A stretch of DNA of 64,000 bases from Diploptera punctata (lineage: Eukaryota; Arthropoda; Insecta; Blattodea; Blaberidae): positions 3,291,001-3,355,000 of the forward strand of contig JASPKZ010001233.1 in the NCBI GenBank assembly GCA_030220185.1, read 5' to 3'. Shown one piece after another: positions 30,781 through 40,439 of this stretch. How positions within the stretch are numbered: the first letter of the stretch is position 1; every line of letters starts with the position of its first letter. Below the pieces are notes generated by a model that was given only the letters and a program-made list of their open reading frames with translations, was not told the DNA's origin and did no database searches. Both the position numbers and the translations under genes were made by a program.

Positions 30781-31501
30781 CATTTTCTCAAATTCATTCA
30801 TAAATTTAAAGGTTATTAATTATTAAATGAATTGGATTTTTAACTCACCCCATATATTTTTCTGAAATTCAGGATCAGTTTCAAAGGAATCACTTTCATT
30901 GTCAACTGATATCTGTTTATTTGATGGTTGGCAGCCCTGTAGGCCTGATCCCCTTTGATTGACCAATGCACTTCTGAATTAAATACTTTTCCCTGGAAAT
31001 TTCAAAATTCACTATTTAGTCCTTGTGTTTATGAACACACATTTTCTTCCAAACATGGAAGTTTCTTTGAATTTACAGCAAATTGTAGGTACAATTTGTT
31101 AATTTCCTCACCTCTGTAATTTTTAGTTTTAAGCCCAGATAACATTTTAACTACTGACACATATATATGACAATAAAACATTTTTTTTACTGTCGATTAT
31201 AATATTCAGGATTTAATTATTTCAGTATTAGATAAATCCACATTTTATCAGCCCAAAACTCACATTTAATATATTCCATCCTGGTGGTGTTTTCGCACCC
31301 CGCACAACTACTGACGTTGTAAGAAGGTGCACAACTTCCTAATGGTTAAAAACTTGAAATTCTTCACCTTCAGTTATCAATTTGCTAGATAAACACATAC
31401 ATTGCAATGAAACTGGTTGCTTAATGTAAACTGAAGAAAGTCCCCAGTTCCTCAGGTGTTATATCCTCCGCCTTACAGATGCTCAACTGATCTCTTCAGT
31501 T
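30781..31501. other. AT-rich intronic sequence
   Basis: No ORF, TIR or SINE box could be supported. Confidence 0.35.
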
Positions 31502-31839
31502 TCTTCATGAATCCATCCATCCATAGTAATTCTGCCTTATACCAGGCACGCTATTAGAAGACATATGCAGTAAGCCAAACCTGCTACACTCTTCATGCGC
31601 CTTAGCCAGATATCGGTATGTAAGAGGGAAACAGACAGAAGATATGTCATGCGAGGTACTTGTAGACGTATTGTTATTGTTATAATAAAAAAATTACATT
31701 GCTGTCTAATTCTGCCCATCTCTTACGTTTGTTTATATATTGTGTCAATTATTTAATTAACTAAAAATATAGTATATCTAAAAATATTTATTTAACGTGT
31801 CATTAAATCTATGAATAAATACGAAAAATCATACCGGCA

Positions 31840-33191
31840 TTATTTAAGTACCACAAGTTCCTCGTCTTTATCTTCGTCCATATCTTGATCGCTTATGTCA
31901 GAATCACTGTCCTGAAGATTTATTGTGAGATTCTGCACTATACTGTCTCTTGCCAATTCTTTCCTCTTGTAGACTTTCTGTGTGCGCAACATGACTAACC
32001 TTGTCTTCTACTGTTACATTATCAAGGGATTTATGCATTAGCATCTCAACATCCATAAACCGAAATGTATTATTCTGATCCGCGACCCCACCTTTAACTT
32101 TGGCCCAAATCAATTCAATTGGGTTATACTGACAATGGTATGGCGGCAAACGGATTACTATATGTTCCCTTTCTATAGCACTTTCGTCTAATTCATATCT
32201 TTTTTCGTGGGTTCTGAACTGATTTACTTTTTGTAATAATTCTGGTTTTGTTTCATAGGGTTGGTATGATATAATATTACTCTGTAACCATTCCTGAATT
32301 TCCTGTTTTCGAGAATTTGTAGAAGGAAGTTAAGTTTGTTAATGACTTTCGAATGATAGCTAGCATTATCCATTGTAATGATTGACCCCTCGTTTAATAA
32401 ATATATACCTCTATTTTTTTAATAGTAATTCTGCCCGAAGGCAGGTCCTTCACTGCAATCATAGCATTTTCGTGCTATGCTTGCAGGATATCTCTATTAA
32501 GGAACCAATATTTAAAACTATTAGCGTTCATTTCTGAATGGTTGGTAATCAAAATTTCTGTTTTGCGGTTGGGAACGAAGGACCCATTTACTCTCTTGTA
32601 CGAATCCAGACTTTGCAGAACCTGCATGACAAATAACGAGCCTATTTACTTTACCTATAGAGACTATGAGACCACATCTGCCGGTAGAGTCCTGCCAGAT
32701 ATCTTTCCTTGAGTGATTTTGATTCACCCACGTCTAATCAAGATACAATATGGGGCGAGTGTCTCCAGATACCCTAAGATCATGCATAGTTCGCAAAAAT
32801 CTTATTCTTGAACCAATTATGTCACTTCTTTCTAACAGAAATTGTCTACCATCCTTAGTTCTTTTGTATTTAAAGCCAAGGTTTTTTAATATCAGTCCCA
32901 TGGACGTGACGTAGTGCATCTCTCATATTGAATTTTCTCTGACATAATATAATACAGGTACACCGATTTGTATATTTGACTATTTGCGTGATACCATACT
33001 CACACTTACATTACATGCCATATCTGTAAGTTCTTGACATTTAGAAAATTCTGTGTTAGCACACAGTTCTTCCGATGATAATTCTTTAAATAATTGTACA
33101 TATTAAAAATCATAGCACGTTCCTGCGAGTGTTCAATTTTTCCTTTAAGCCTGTCACCTACGACACAGGGACTTGGTTTAGAAAGAGACAT
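31840..33191 (-). pseudogene. DDE-superfamily transposase, decayed
   Basis: Minus-strand reading starts MSLSKPSPCVVGDRLKG at 33191, followed by SQERAMIFNMYNYLK. Frameshifts follow, then YKRTKDGRQFLLERSDI and the first acidic motif ILYLD-stop-TWVNQNH (near 32740), where the usual Glu codon is TAG. VNRLVICHAGSAKSGFV precedes the second Asp in TMDNASYHS (near 32370). A SINE 3' module interrupts between. The third residue lies in LPPYHCQYNPIELIWAKVKG (about 32090-32150). The tail is acidic (SDQDMDEDKDEEL) and ends at TAA, 31840-31842. D, D and E fit IS630/Tc1-type DDE enzymes. At least one nonsense codon and several frameshifts make it non-functional. Confidence 0.85.
32425..32490 (-). mobile_element. 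SINE-A 3' module (solo)
   Basis: About 65 bp containing only the terminal module, with the TTCG-loop hairpin and the ATAGCA..TGCTAT hairpin on the minus strand, inserted in the transposase pseudogene. CTCTATT on both sides (near 32412 and 32494) may be a 7-bp duplication. It shows that the terminal module can be present without the tRNA head. Confidence 0.7.
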
Positions 33192-33230
33192 TATTTACAC
33201 TATTGAACATTGTAGCATAAAAATAAAATT

Positions 33231-33250
33231 AATATATATATATATATATA
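33231..33250. repeat. (TA)n microsatellite
   Basis: About 10 TA units in the non-coding end of the DDE transposon. Confidence 0.8.
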
Positions 33251-34274
33251 GTTTACCAGAGAGCTGAAGGTTTTCAATTACATCATAGAACTATCACTTA
33301 AACACTTTAAGAGGGAAATTTTCGTTCACATACAGTACGTCTGACTACAAAAAATTCATAACGAAGACTGATTTGTAATATGTATACCTGAAAAAGCAGG
33401 GTATTAGTCATTCAAAATATCTCTGCAGGCGAAAGAATTACGAAGCTCTGTTTGTTGCTACACGTGACGTCATATAAGGCAGTGTACACTGTCAGCGTCC
33501 CACGTCCCATTCCCCTCTGCACTCATATATATCAGTTATACTCCTGCATAAACACGACTGCAGTGCCCTCCGTCAACAACTGCGCTTACTCCTTAAACGG
33601 GTAATAAAAGCTGATTAGGAATGAAAAGAAAACAAATGGATTGTGTTGTTTAGCTGAACTCAGCACTTCTGTCAACAGATGCTCATAACTCTAGCTGTAT
33701 AAGCCGCACGAGAATGATCATTGTAAAGTTGGATTCGTAATTTCTTGCTCTATTCGTTGGTGCATCAGAGTGAAATCGGATCAATATTTTTTTTCGAACG
33801 CAATGAAAAATGCAAAAACGTAGATTTACAAATAGGAGTCGCCTAGCGCCAACTGTACAGCACCGCTCAATTATGATAGGCTAGACAAAATGCACTAGCC
33901 ACGCATAGATCCATCCGATATGTCTTCTAATAGCATATGCCTTATAGGGCAGGTCTTTCACTGCAATAACAGTATTTTCATGCAATGCTTTGCAACTTTA
34001 CAAGCGAATTATAGATGTAGCTTTCCACACCAGTGAAGGATGATGGTGATAATGATAAGGATGATGATGATCATGATGGACAGATGATTTTCGGGGATCA
34101 CTGGACCCTAAGCTTCCTGTCATATGTCTTACAGGTGAGGAAAAACCCCGAAAAAACCTCATCCAGGAGCCTGTCCCGACCGGGAATCGAACCTGTACCC
34201 GCTGCGTGACAAGGCAGCACGCTACCTCGAGACCACAGCGGTGGACTCTTCATGAATAACAGAATATAATAAAG

Positions 34275-34390
34275 TATTATGTAAATTTTATTTGAAGAGA
34301 AAAATATACACTTGAACCTTTGTCTCTGGTTGTGTACACGAGCGCTCTACCGACTACATTCAGATTCAAATGCATATTATTTCTCTCCTT
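34275..34390 (-). mobile_element. Short tRNA-derived SINE (family D)
   Basis: Minus strand: AGTCGGTAGAGCGCTCGTG (A-box-like), AGGTTCAAGTG (B-box-like), then TATATTTTTCTCTTCAAATA. It is less than 120 bp long. Confidence 0.6.
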
Positions 34391-34439
34391 GTATTATATG
34401 AATTCACACTCGCCGAGATATGAACCTAACATTCTTCTT

Positions 34440-34915
34440 CTTCCAGCTCTACATCCCTTTATGAACCTTGGCTTCTGTTAGGACACTCCTACACGCATCC
34501 CTGTCCAACGCCCTCCTTTTCCATCCCCGGACCCAAGCTTTCGGAGGCCCTCCTCTATTCCATCCATCAACCTCAGCTTCGGTCTTCCTCTTGTACTTCC
34601 TCCATCTGGTCTCAGTAGTGTAAGTTTTCTAGTAGTATTCTCCTCCTCCATTCTCATTATATGACCCACCCATCTCAGTCTGCCAATTTTAATAACATTT
34701 AAAATATCTAAATCCGAAAATACATAGTAGATTTCATCGTTATATCTTATCCGCCATACTCCACGATCATTTATAGGTCCCAGGATTTTCCTTTCAAAGA
34801 TTCTCAGTCTTTCTCCATTCTCTTTGCTAAATGTCCAACATTCACTGCCATAAGAAGCAATTGGTCTCAGTATGGTTTTATGAATTTTTAAATTTTGCAT
34901 CCAGACTTAGAATGT
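34440..34915 (-). pseudogene. RTE-type LINE C-terminal fragment (minus strand)
   Basis: A 140-codon open segment reads IHKTILRPIASYGSECWTFSKEN, RLRIFERKILGPI, WRIRYNDEIYYVFSDLDI, GRLRWVGHIMRM and GGSTRGRPKLRLMDGIEE. This is the usual thumb and basic C-terminus of RTE-like RTs. It is a family distinct from RTE-1 and RTE-2. 5'-truncated. The upstream frame is lost at 34903. Confidence 0.85.
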
Positions 34916-35194
34916 GTGATTTAAGTTGGTCCTTAAGTGCATAATAGCATCTGTTGGCTTGGAGAATCCTGCTCCTTATTTCCTGCCCCTGTTAAAGGTC
35001 ACGGTCTTTTATCTACTACATGGAATGGGTGATTTCTATGTCTAACTTTGAAGATAGAAAATAAGTTTCACTGGCTATAAATGTGATGTGATTTCCATTA
35101 AAGTCTTCTTATTAAAGAAGTCGCAGGAGGCATAGTGGAAAAAAAAGGTCATGCCTCGATGTATGGGAATTCATGTAATGAAAGAACAAAAATA

Positions 35195-35290
35195 ATAGTT
35201 CAGTGGTTTCTTAGTGGGCAGAGTGCTGGTGTATAGAACCAGACACATTCAGATGTATATTTTTCTCTTCAAATATAGTTGTAGTCATGT
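35195..35290 (+). mobile_element. Short tRNA-derived SINE (family D)
   Basis: A degraded A-box-like AGTGGGCAGAGTGCTGG and a lost B box are followed by TGTATATTTTTCTCTTCAAATATA, the family 3' segment. It ends about 35 bp upstream of protease exon C. Confidence 0.5.
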
Positions 35291-35324
35291 GATAAATTTA
35301 TATTTGTTATGTAAATGTTAACAG

Positions 35325-35461
35325 GTATAAGCACCGTACAGCATGAAATTCAAATTGATGTGTGGCGGAATGAAGATTGCAGTCGCTTGTACGAACCTCT
35401 GCCAATAAATTTGTCCGTCATCTGTGCAGGAGACGAAATAAGCGAAAAGAATGCCTATCGT
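35325..35461 (+). CDS. Serine protease exon C (specificity-pocket segment)
   Basis: Encodes ISTVQHEIQIDVWRNEDCSRLYEP, LPINLSVICAGDEISEKNAYR. The EDC and ICAG cysteines (168-182 pair) are present. The exon stops just before GDSGGPL, a common intron position in this family. The last four codons align with residues 189-192. They read Asn-Ala-Tyr-Arg, whereas trypsin-like enzymes have Asp-x-Cys-Gln. Asn (AAT) and Tyr (TAT) are each one G-to-A change from Asp (GAT) and Cys (TGT). The donor is GTATGT at 35462. Confidence 0.85.
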
Positions 35462-35512
35462 GTATGTATCATTATCAACTTGTTCTCGGTTTCATCAGCG
35501 AATATCTAGTTT

Positions 35513-35954
35513 AAGGCTGTCCGCTCTTAAAGTGATCCTCATCAAAACATAACCATGTGACCTGCTCAATTTTCATTGGTTACGGACACCGACGTACATT
35601 GTAGAAGCAATAAGTACGCAAAAAAGTAGCTGCCTTCATTAAATTAAAAATATGTCCTCTGAATATACTTGTTATTCTTTGTGAATGAAAATAATAATAT
35701 TCAAAACAAAGAAAATATTCTAAAATACACCTAATCAATAATTACAATTCAAAATAGTTTACTACAAATGGATGATGCATTTGAGTCATGCTTCAGTCGA
35801 TCATCATGAAACAAAATGGCTGAAAGTGTCCAGTCTTCTGTTGCTGTGTGGTCACTGCCCTGTCAAAAGTGACAGTAATTGTGGTGCGAATGGTGGAAGG
35901 ATGTGATTGGCGTTTGTTGATGATAGGATCACTCTAAGAACGGATAAGATATAG
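35513..35954. mobile_element. MITE-like element, copy 2
   Basis: Inverted ends: TCCGCTCTTAAAGTGATCCT at the left, and the complement of TCCGTTCTTAGAGTGATCCT at the right. The interior is shared with 5395-5976 in opposite orientation, including ATTAAAAATATGTCCT. It begins about 50 bp after protease exon C, in intron C-D. No ORF. Confidence 0.75.
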
Positions 35955-36039
35955 ATGGTGTTTTATTTAATAATGACCTTCAATTTGTCAACATGAGACT
36001 ACATGAAGAAGGACAACAACCTGGTCATTAGTGAATTAT

Positions 36040-36235
36040 ATAAAATCTGGGAATAAAAGTATCAACTAAGTTTGCATAGAGACCTCTTAATTTAGGTCTC
36101 ACACCTTTTATTACCTTCCTAAAGAAAGCAAACCCCAGAATTTTTGTCTTTAAAAATCCATTCATCCTGGGTGGGTTTCAACTCAAGGTGAGCATGGAAA
36201 TCAGACTGGCTGATTAATGTTGAGATTTTAACAAA
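36040..36235 (-). mobile_element. SINE-C-related fragment
   Basis: Minus strand: a diverged B-box region (TTGAGTTGAAACCCACCCAGG) followed by GAATGGATTTTTAAAGAC and a body resembling family C at 16640-16925. Old and partial. Confidence 0.45.
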
Positions 36236-36239
36236 CTGT

Positions 36240-36830
36240 TAGATTAGATCAAAAATTGTACTGGATAAAAAATAATAGAACAAATATCACATTTCCAATA
36301 TTTAGGATGTGATATAACTTATAGAGATAATAAAGATGTAGAAAATAAAGTAAATAAATTTCAGGCTATTTGTGGAACTATAAAAAGAACCTTAGGTCGG
36401 AAAACAAGGAAAGATACGAAGCTTAAATTATATAAAACAATGGCTGTTCCTTTGTTGTTGTATGGAAGTGAAAAATGGATAATGAAATCAAGGGATAAAA
36501 GCAGGATACAGACTGCGGAAATGCCATTTTTACGTAATGTGAAAGGACGCACAAGAGCGGATAGAATAAGGAATGAAACTATACGAGAAGAATTAAATAT
36601 ATATAAAATTGAAGATGGAATCAGCGAAAATATTAAGAAATGCACAGAACACTTAATGGGAATGAACAACGAAAGAATACCAAAAAGAACCTTCCTGTAT
36701 AATCCCAGAGGAACAAGAGATGTTGGCCGACCACATAGAAGAAGGACTCCACTTTTAACTTCGCCGGAACAGGCTGCATAGCCTAAACCTTGTAGTAGAA
36801 GGAGGAGGAGGTTAGATTGTTTTTAACAAA
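36240..36830 (+). pseudogene. RTE-type LINE C-terminal fragment (RTE-3 group)
   Basis: Readable blocks: QYLGCDITYRDN, GTIKRTLGRKTRKDTKLKLYKTMAVPLLLYGSEKW, RIQTAEMPFLRNVKGRTRADRIRNETIREEL, ENIKKCTEHLMGMNNERIPKRTF, and DVGRPHRRR, ending in CSRRRRR-like codons. The order is that of an RTE C-terminus. It is nearly open over 113 codons (36440-36781). No tail or TSD identified. Confidence 0.8.
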
Positions 36831-37334
36831 ATTCTGTTTCATCAACACATGTTGTTAACTATATGTTCCACTACTTGTTAAATTAACAACCTATACTCTT
36901 TGTGTTAAAAATTTAATACTTTATTATCAGTTGAAAATGGCTTCATATAATATTTGAAGCAGATTTGCTCTGTGTAAATAATTATATAATTCTTGACTGT
37001 ACAATCTTCACAACATTGTGCAACATCACTCATTAGAAGTGCACTTTACTTACTAAACATGCTGTAACTATAAAAGGACGTAACAATTAAATGAGTTTTA
37101 TTGTTATTAAAAGTTAACAAATAATTTAAAAAACATAGACATTTTATAATAGTTGAGTAAAAACCCAATAAAAATGTCTTTTTGAATAACATGTCACCAG
37201 ATGGCGTTGAGAAAACTGCCTCGTGGCGATCAGGAATTTGTATAAGTAAGAGAAAATTTACATTTGAGTTGGAAGTCTGGAAAGCTTAAATGTGCACTGT
37301 GTTTCTGGGCAACATAATGCTGGTCATGACATTA

Positions 37335-37840
37335 TCCTTCCATGTTTTATATTTTAGTGTTCTATGAATAGTGTCACATATCATTTTAAATAAATTATCA
37401 AAATTTCAAATGATGCGTGGCACCATTCATAGAACACTAAAACATAAAATAAGGAAGGATACAAATTCTACAAAACAATGGCGGTACCAGTACTTGTATA
37501 TGGTTGTGAGTCCTGAGTAACAAATAAGAGGAGTTCGAATAGAATACAAAGTGCAGAAATTATTTTCTAAGAATGACCAAGGATGCACAAAATTGGACCA
37601 TATTATAAATGAAGAAGTAAGAAGTGAATTATCAATATATTCAATAAATTATAGAATTCAACAACACCATGTCGACTAGGAAGAGATGTTCAAAGAATGG
37701 AAGAAACAAGATTGCCCAAGATAGCACATCATTATCAACCAAGGGATTAAGGGATGTAGGAAGACCTAGGAAGAGTTGGAAGGAATCATTGTAAATTCGA
37801 AACAGGTGAATAGCTTAAACCTTGAAGTGAAAATGATGAT
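37335..37840 (+). pseudogene. RTE-type LINE fragment with inverted 5' duplication
   Basis: The + strand part (37400-37840) reads FKFYKTMAVPVLVYGCES, RSSNRIQSAEI and DVGRPRKSWKES, an RTE C-terminus. Immediately upstream, 37338-37390 is the inverse complement of 37400-37460 (GTGTTCTATGAATAGTGTCAC against its inverted form). This gives a roughly 50-bp inverted duplication at the 5' end, as produced by twin-priming-like events. It is frame-broken. Confidence 0.65.
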
Positions 37841-37984
37841 ATTACAGATGATGTAACCACCTATGTTTTGAAGATGGGTTATGAGGTGAAGTGAAGAGAA
37901 TTTATTTTAAATATTAAATTGTAGCATTTGTTTAGTTAGACCATCTTGAGAATTGCTAAAAGGATGTGTAATGTTTGTGTTCAG

Positions 37985-38143
37985 GGAGATTCCGGAGGAC
38001 CTCTAATGCTCAAGTATGGTGGACGCTGGATACAGATTGGAATTGCTTCATCTGGGAAATTTTTTGAAAGTTCTTATTTTCCACTTCAGTACGTCAGAGT
38101 GACAGAATACATGGACTGGATAGAAGCGAACATGCTGGAATGA
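37985..38143 (+). CDS. Serine protease exon D (catalytic Ser, C-terminus)
   Basis: Begins GDSGGPLMLKYGGRWIQIGIAS with the catalytic Ser and oxyanion Gly, and ends YVRVTEYMDWIEANMLE then TGA at 38141-38143. The acceptor is TTGTGTTCAG ending at 37984, phase 0 with exon C. Where most S1 proteases have the Cys220 loop (GxxC), this reads SGKFFESSYFPLQY with no Cys. The missing Cys is the disulfide partner of position 191, which is also changed in exon C. The terminal amphipathic YVRVTEYMDWI helix is intact. Confidence 0.92.
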   Translation, partial: GDSGGPLMLKYGGRWIQIGIASSGKFFESSYFPLQYVRVTEYMDWIEANMLE

Positions 38144-38295
38144 TGTCATGAACTTGGTGTCATGGATTCCATTTCTACCTATGACAGCCTAAATATCTCT
38201 TTCTATATGGCAGAAGGGAAGCATGGCTTTGGGATTCTGTTCTTGTACATAAATGTTCATGAGTTTTCCAATTGTATTGGTACTTAGTAAATTTG

Positions 38296-38625
38296 TTGTT
38301 TCTTATCTTACCTCATACTTCATGTTTTTCTAACACGGGAATTGCAGTTTTCAAGAGGCTAAACTTTTAAAACATTTGGAAAAACAATTGGAATTGACAA
38401 TTTGGGGGGGAAAAATATACATATATTCACAAGAACAAATTAATATCCATGAATTTTGAAATACCCGGTGAGACTTGATCTCAATTTTCATCAAATCATC
38501 ACCAGATGACAACTTTGCAGATGAAGATTCAGACATATTTCAGCTTTCGTGATGTAGGCTGAAAACTGCAGTTCCCGTGTTAGAAAAACATGAAGTATGA
38601 GGTAACATAAGAAACAACTCATTTT
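38296..38625 (+). mobile_element. PLE tip fragment with inverted terminal copy
   Basis: A C-terminal PLE remnant (38345-38480; parallels 30500-30620 of PLE-E, KLLKHLEKQLELTIW type) ends in a tip of about 58 bp (38565-38625). The same tip occurs inverted at 38296-38355, with about three mismatches. The result is a PLE fragment preceded by an inverted copy of its own 3' end. It lies about 150 bp past the protease stop codon and may fall in the 3' UTR. Confidence 0.75.
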
Positions 38626-40232
38626 ATTAATTCAAGAATCTCACAATGTTATTTCCCATAATTAACTTATGAGTATTGGTACTTGTTTATAAACTGATTC
38701 TAACAGAAGTTCTTGGAGGACTTCTTCATTTCATTTGTGATCCCATTGAGAATAACCTGCTGTCGATCTCAAGAACTTCATCTACTTGACTGTGATACAA
38801 TGGATGTCCTTAATTATCATTGTCCATGCCTCACTTCCATACCATTGTGCTTGACAATGTTTTATGTAAGTGTATTCTTGTAGCCTTTGTTCTATTGAAG
38901 GTTTCATAATTTTGTTAATTTTTTTGACTTATGGATTTTATTTCTGTTATCTAATTCATTTAAAAATACCATTTTCCCCAATTTAAGAAAATTCGTTTAC
39001 GGAATTTATTTTTTAAGCAACATTTATTTAAACAGTGTATTTACCACAAAATACCGTAATTTTTATTTAATAAATAAACATCGTGGATTTTTATCAATTA
39101 AACACCAAATCAGTTGATTGCATTAATGTTGTTTTTTAATTGATTTTGACTACGTCGTTTTGTCTACAATGTTTGAATATTGAAGAACTTCTTCATTAGT
39201 TGCTACAAGAGCTAAGTCATCTGTTATCTCATATTGATACAGGGTTTAGAATCCATACTGGTTTGAAATTTTTCTCATATCATTTTGTAAATGATATGAG
39301 GTGAGGTGATGAAATTTTACTTAATTAAAAATTGGAAATGATAGTCTCAACATTGTTTTGAAATTGTACTTGTTTTTGTATTTGAAAATCAATATATTGA
39401 AATACAAATAAAAATATATATTCAAATTCAATATTGATGTATCTTCAAATTTAAGGACTGATGTTTAAAAATTTGAGAACTGATATATTTAAAAATTCAG
39501 GGATCGGTAAATAAATAGGCCTATATTTGGAAAACTAGACGAATGTTGCAAAGAAAGTTTAAATTGATTTTTTAAAATCTCAATTGTAATATTTTTTTTA
39601 TATTATTAGAAATAAGTTTGAGCAATCAACCATGGTTTGAAAACCAGTTGAATGACTTTTAAGTTTAGATTCTAGAGAAATGTGAATCCTTATCTGATAA
39701 GCCAGAATAATGACAAATGTATATTTTAGTCAGTAAGTTGTTTAGTGAATTATTATGTACAAAGTGTTTCTGTATTTTGATTATGTTTTTGTAAGAAAAT
39801 TATTTGATATAAAACGTAATAAATAAAAATATAAACACTGTTTAATAAATTGCAATAAGAAGTAACATTATAAGGTTCTACTTTAATAAGTTGAATCTGT
39901 TAAGTTTTACTCATAAACCGTTGTGTTCTTTTGGAAATATTTCAATATAATAATTAAAAGTCGGTTGCCGCTACAAACAGTTGGAGTATACATCACCGTA
40001 CACAACAACAACAAGTAGCGGAAACTCAACCTGTAGAAGATGGAAGATAACTTCCGAAAGCGCTCCAGTTAATTTTATATACAATATTTTAACAAAGTTG
40101 AGGGCGACGGCACCTACCAACAGGTACAATTTAATTTTTAACTTTCATCATAATTAAATGAAAACCTCATAATGTTATTTCCCATAATTAAGAGAGTCCG
40201 GTAAGGAGAGGATTTATGCTTGGAAGATAATG
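38626..40232. other. AT-rich region, no gene seen
   Basis: No ORF. A 25-bp direct repeat differing at one base, TCACAATGTTATTTCCCATA... at 38641-38665 and TCATAATG... at 40167-40191, brackets most of it. A PLE-tip-like hairpin (GGAAG-ATAA-CTTCC followed by GAAA) is at 40042-40058. The protease transcript end may lie in the first part, but no polyadenylation signal stands out. Confidence 0.4.
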
Positions 40233-40320
40233 AAGCCTGAATTAGCTCAGTGGTCAGAACATTAGCATGGAAAAATCAAGGTTTGATTCCTGGTAAAGGC
40301 AAAACTTTTCTCTTTATCAT
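40233..40320 (+). mobile_element. Short tRNA-like SINE (family D type)
   Basis: GAATTAGCTCAGTGGTCAGA (A-box type) and AAGGTTTGATTCCTGG (B-box type) are about 30 bp apart, followed by ACTTTTCTCTTTATC. A tRNA gene is unlikely because no acceptor-stem pairing was found. Confidence 0.55.
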
Positions 40321-40439
40321 TGATTACAATAGTTTTGTTGTGTACATTAAATTTACTTATTTCAATCATAGTAATAGCTTTAGCTTCTTAATATTAATTT
40401 AATTTATTAATATTTCAATATGCTTGCACATCATCATCA

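Larger units (their letters stand above)
31542..33937 (-). mobile_element. Tc1/IS630-type DDE transposon inserted in SINE-A
   Basis: Lies between two copies of TGCCTTATA (31533-31541 and 33938-33946), a 9-bp direct repeat derived from the SINE hairpin loop. Near the ends, GCTATTAGAAGACATAT (31550-31566) is perfectly inverted at 33918-33934, a 17-bp inverted repeat. It contains a decayed DDE transposase on the minus strand (31840-33191) and a second SINE-A 3' module (32425-32490). The 745 bp beyond the ORF start (33192-33937) is non-coding. The 9-bp duplication is odd for a Tc1/mariner-type element, which normally duplicates TA. Confidence 0.8.
31513..34246 (-). mobile_element. SINE-A copy (minus strand) split by a DDE transposon
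   Basis: The 3' module fragment (31513-31541) and the body plus tRNA head (33947-34246) together make one SINE-A of about 330 bp in reverse orientation. TCTTCATGAAT occurs at 31502-31512 and 34247-34257, a perfect 11-bp TSD around the whole. The head keeps the B box GGTTCGATTCC and GTGGTCTCGAGGTAGC on the minus strand. The gap is filled by the transposon at 31542-33937. Confidence 0.93.
27778..35324 (+). other. Protease intron B-C (7.5 kb)
   Basis: Donor GTAAGT at 27778 and acceptor TTAACAG ending at 35324 keep frame. It contains a PLE fragment (29815-30780), the SINE-A/DDE-transposon nest (31513-34246), a short RTE fragment and family D SINEs. Confidence 0.85.
7995..38143 (+). other. Chymotrypsin-fold serine protease gene (catalytic domain, 4 exons)
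   Basis: Spliced S1-family serine protease. The four coding segments total 767 nt, about 255 residues from ECGQP to IEANMLE-stop, the normal size of a catalytic domain. Each junction keeps frame: exon A ends AG and exon B begins T; B ends G and C begins GT; C ends in phase 0 before GGA. The triad is seen in order: His in LTAAHC, Asp in INDLAIMIL, Ser in GDSGGPL. The activation-type site reads PTSRIMGGE (usual form R-IVGG). Residues aligned with Asp189, Cys191 and Cys220 are Asn, Tyr and Phe, so substrate preference is probably not trypsin-like. Cys1-122, 42-58 and 168-182 equivalents are present. Introns (19.3, 7.5 and 2.5 kb) are filled with transposons. No upstream exon with signal peptide or CLIP domain was recognised. 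It may be a functional divergent protease or an early pseudogene. Confidence 0.85.

Noticed and set aside
35462..37984. A missed mini-exon restoring the D-x-C-Q residues before GDSGGP
   Set aside because: Exon C already ends with residues aligned to 189-192 in phase 0 with exon D. Adding an exon would insert extra residues, and no good candidate with flanking AG/GT was seen.
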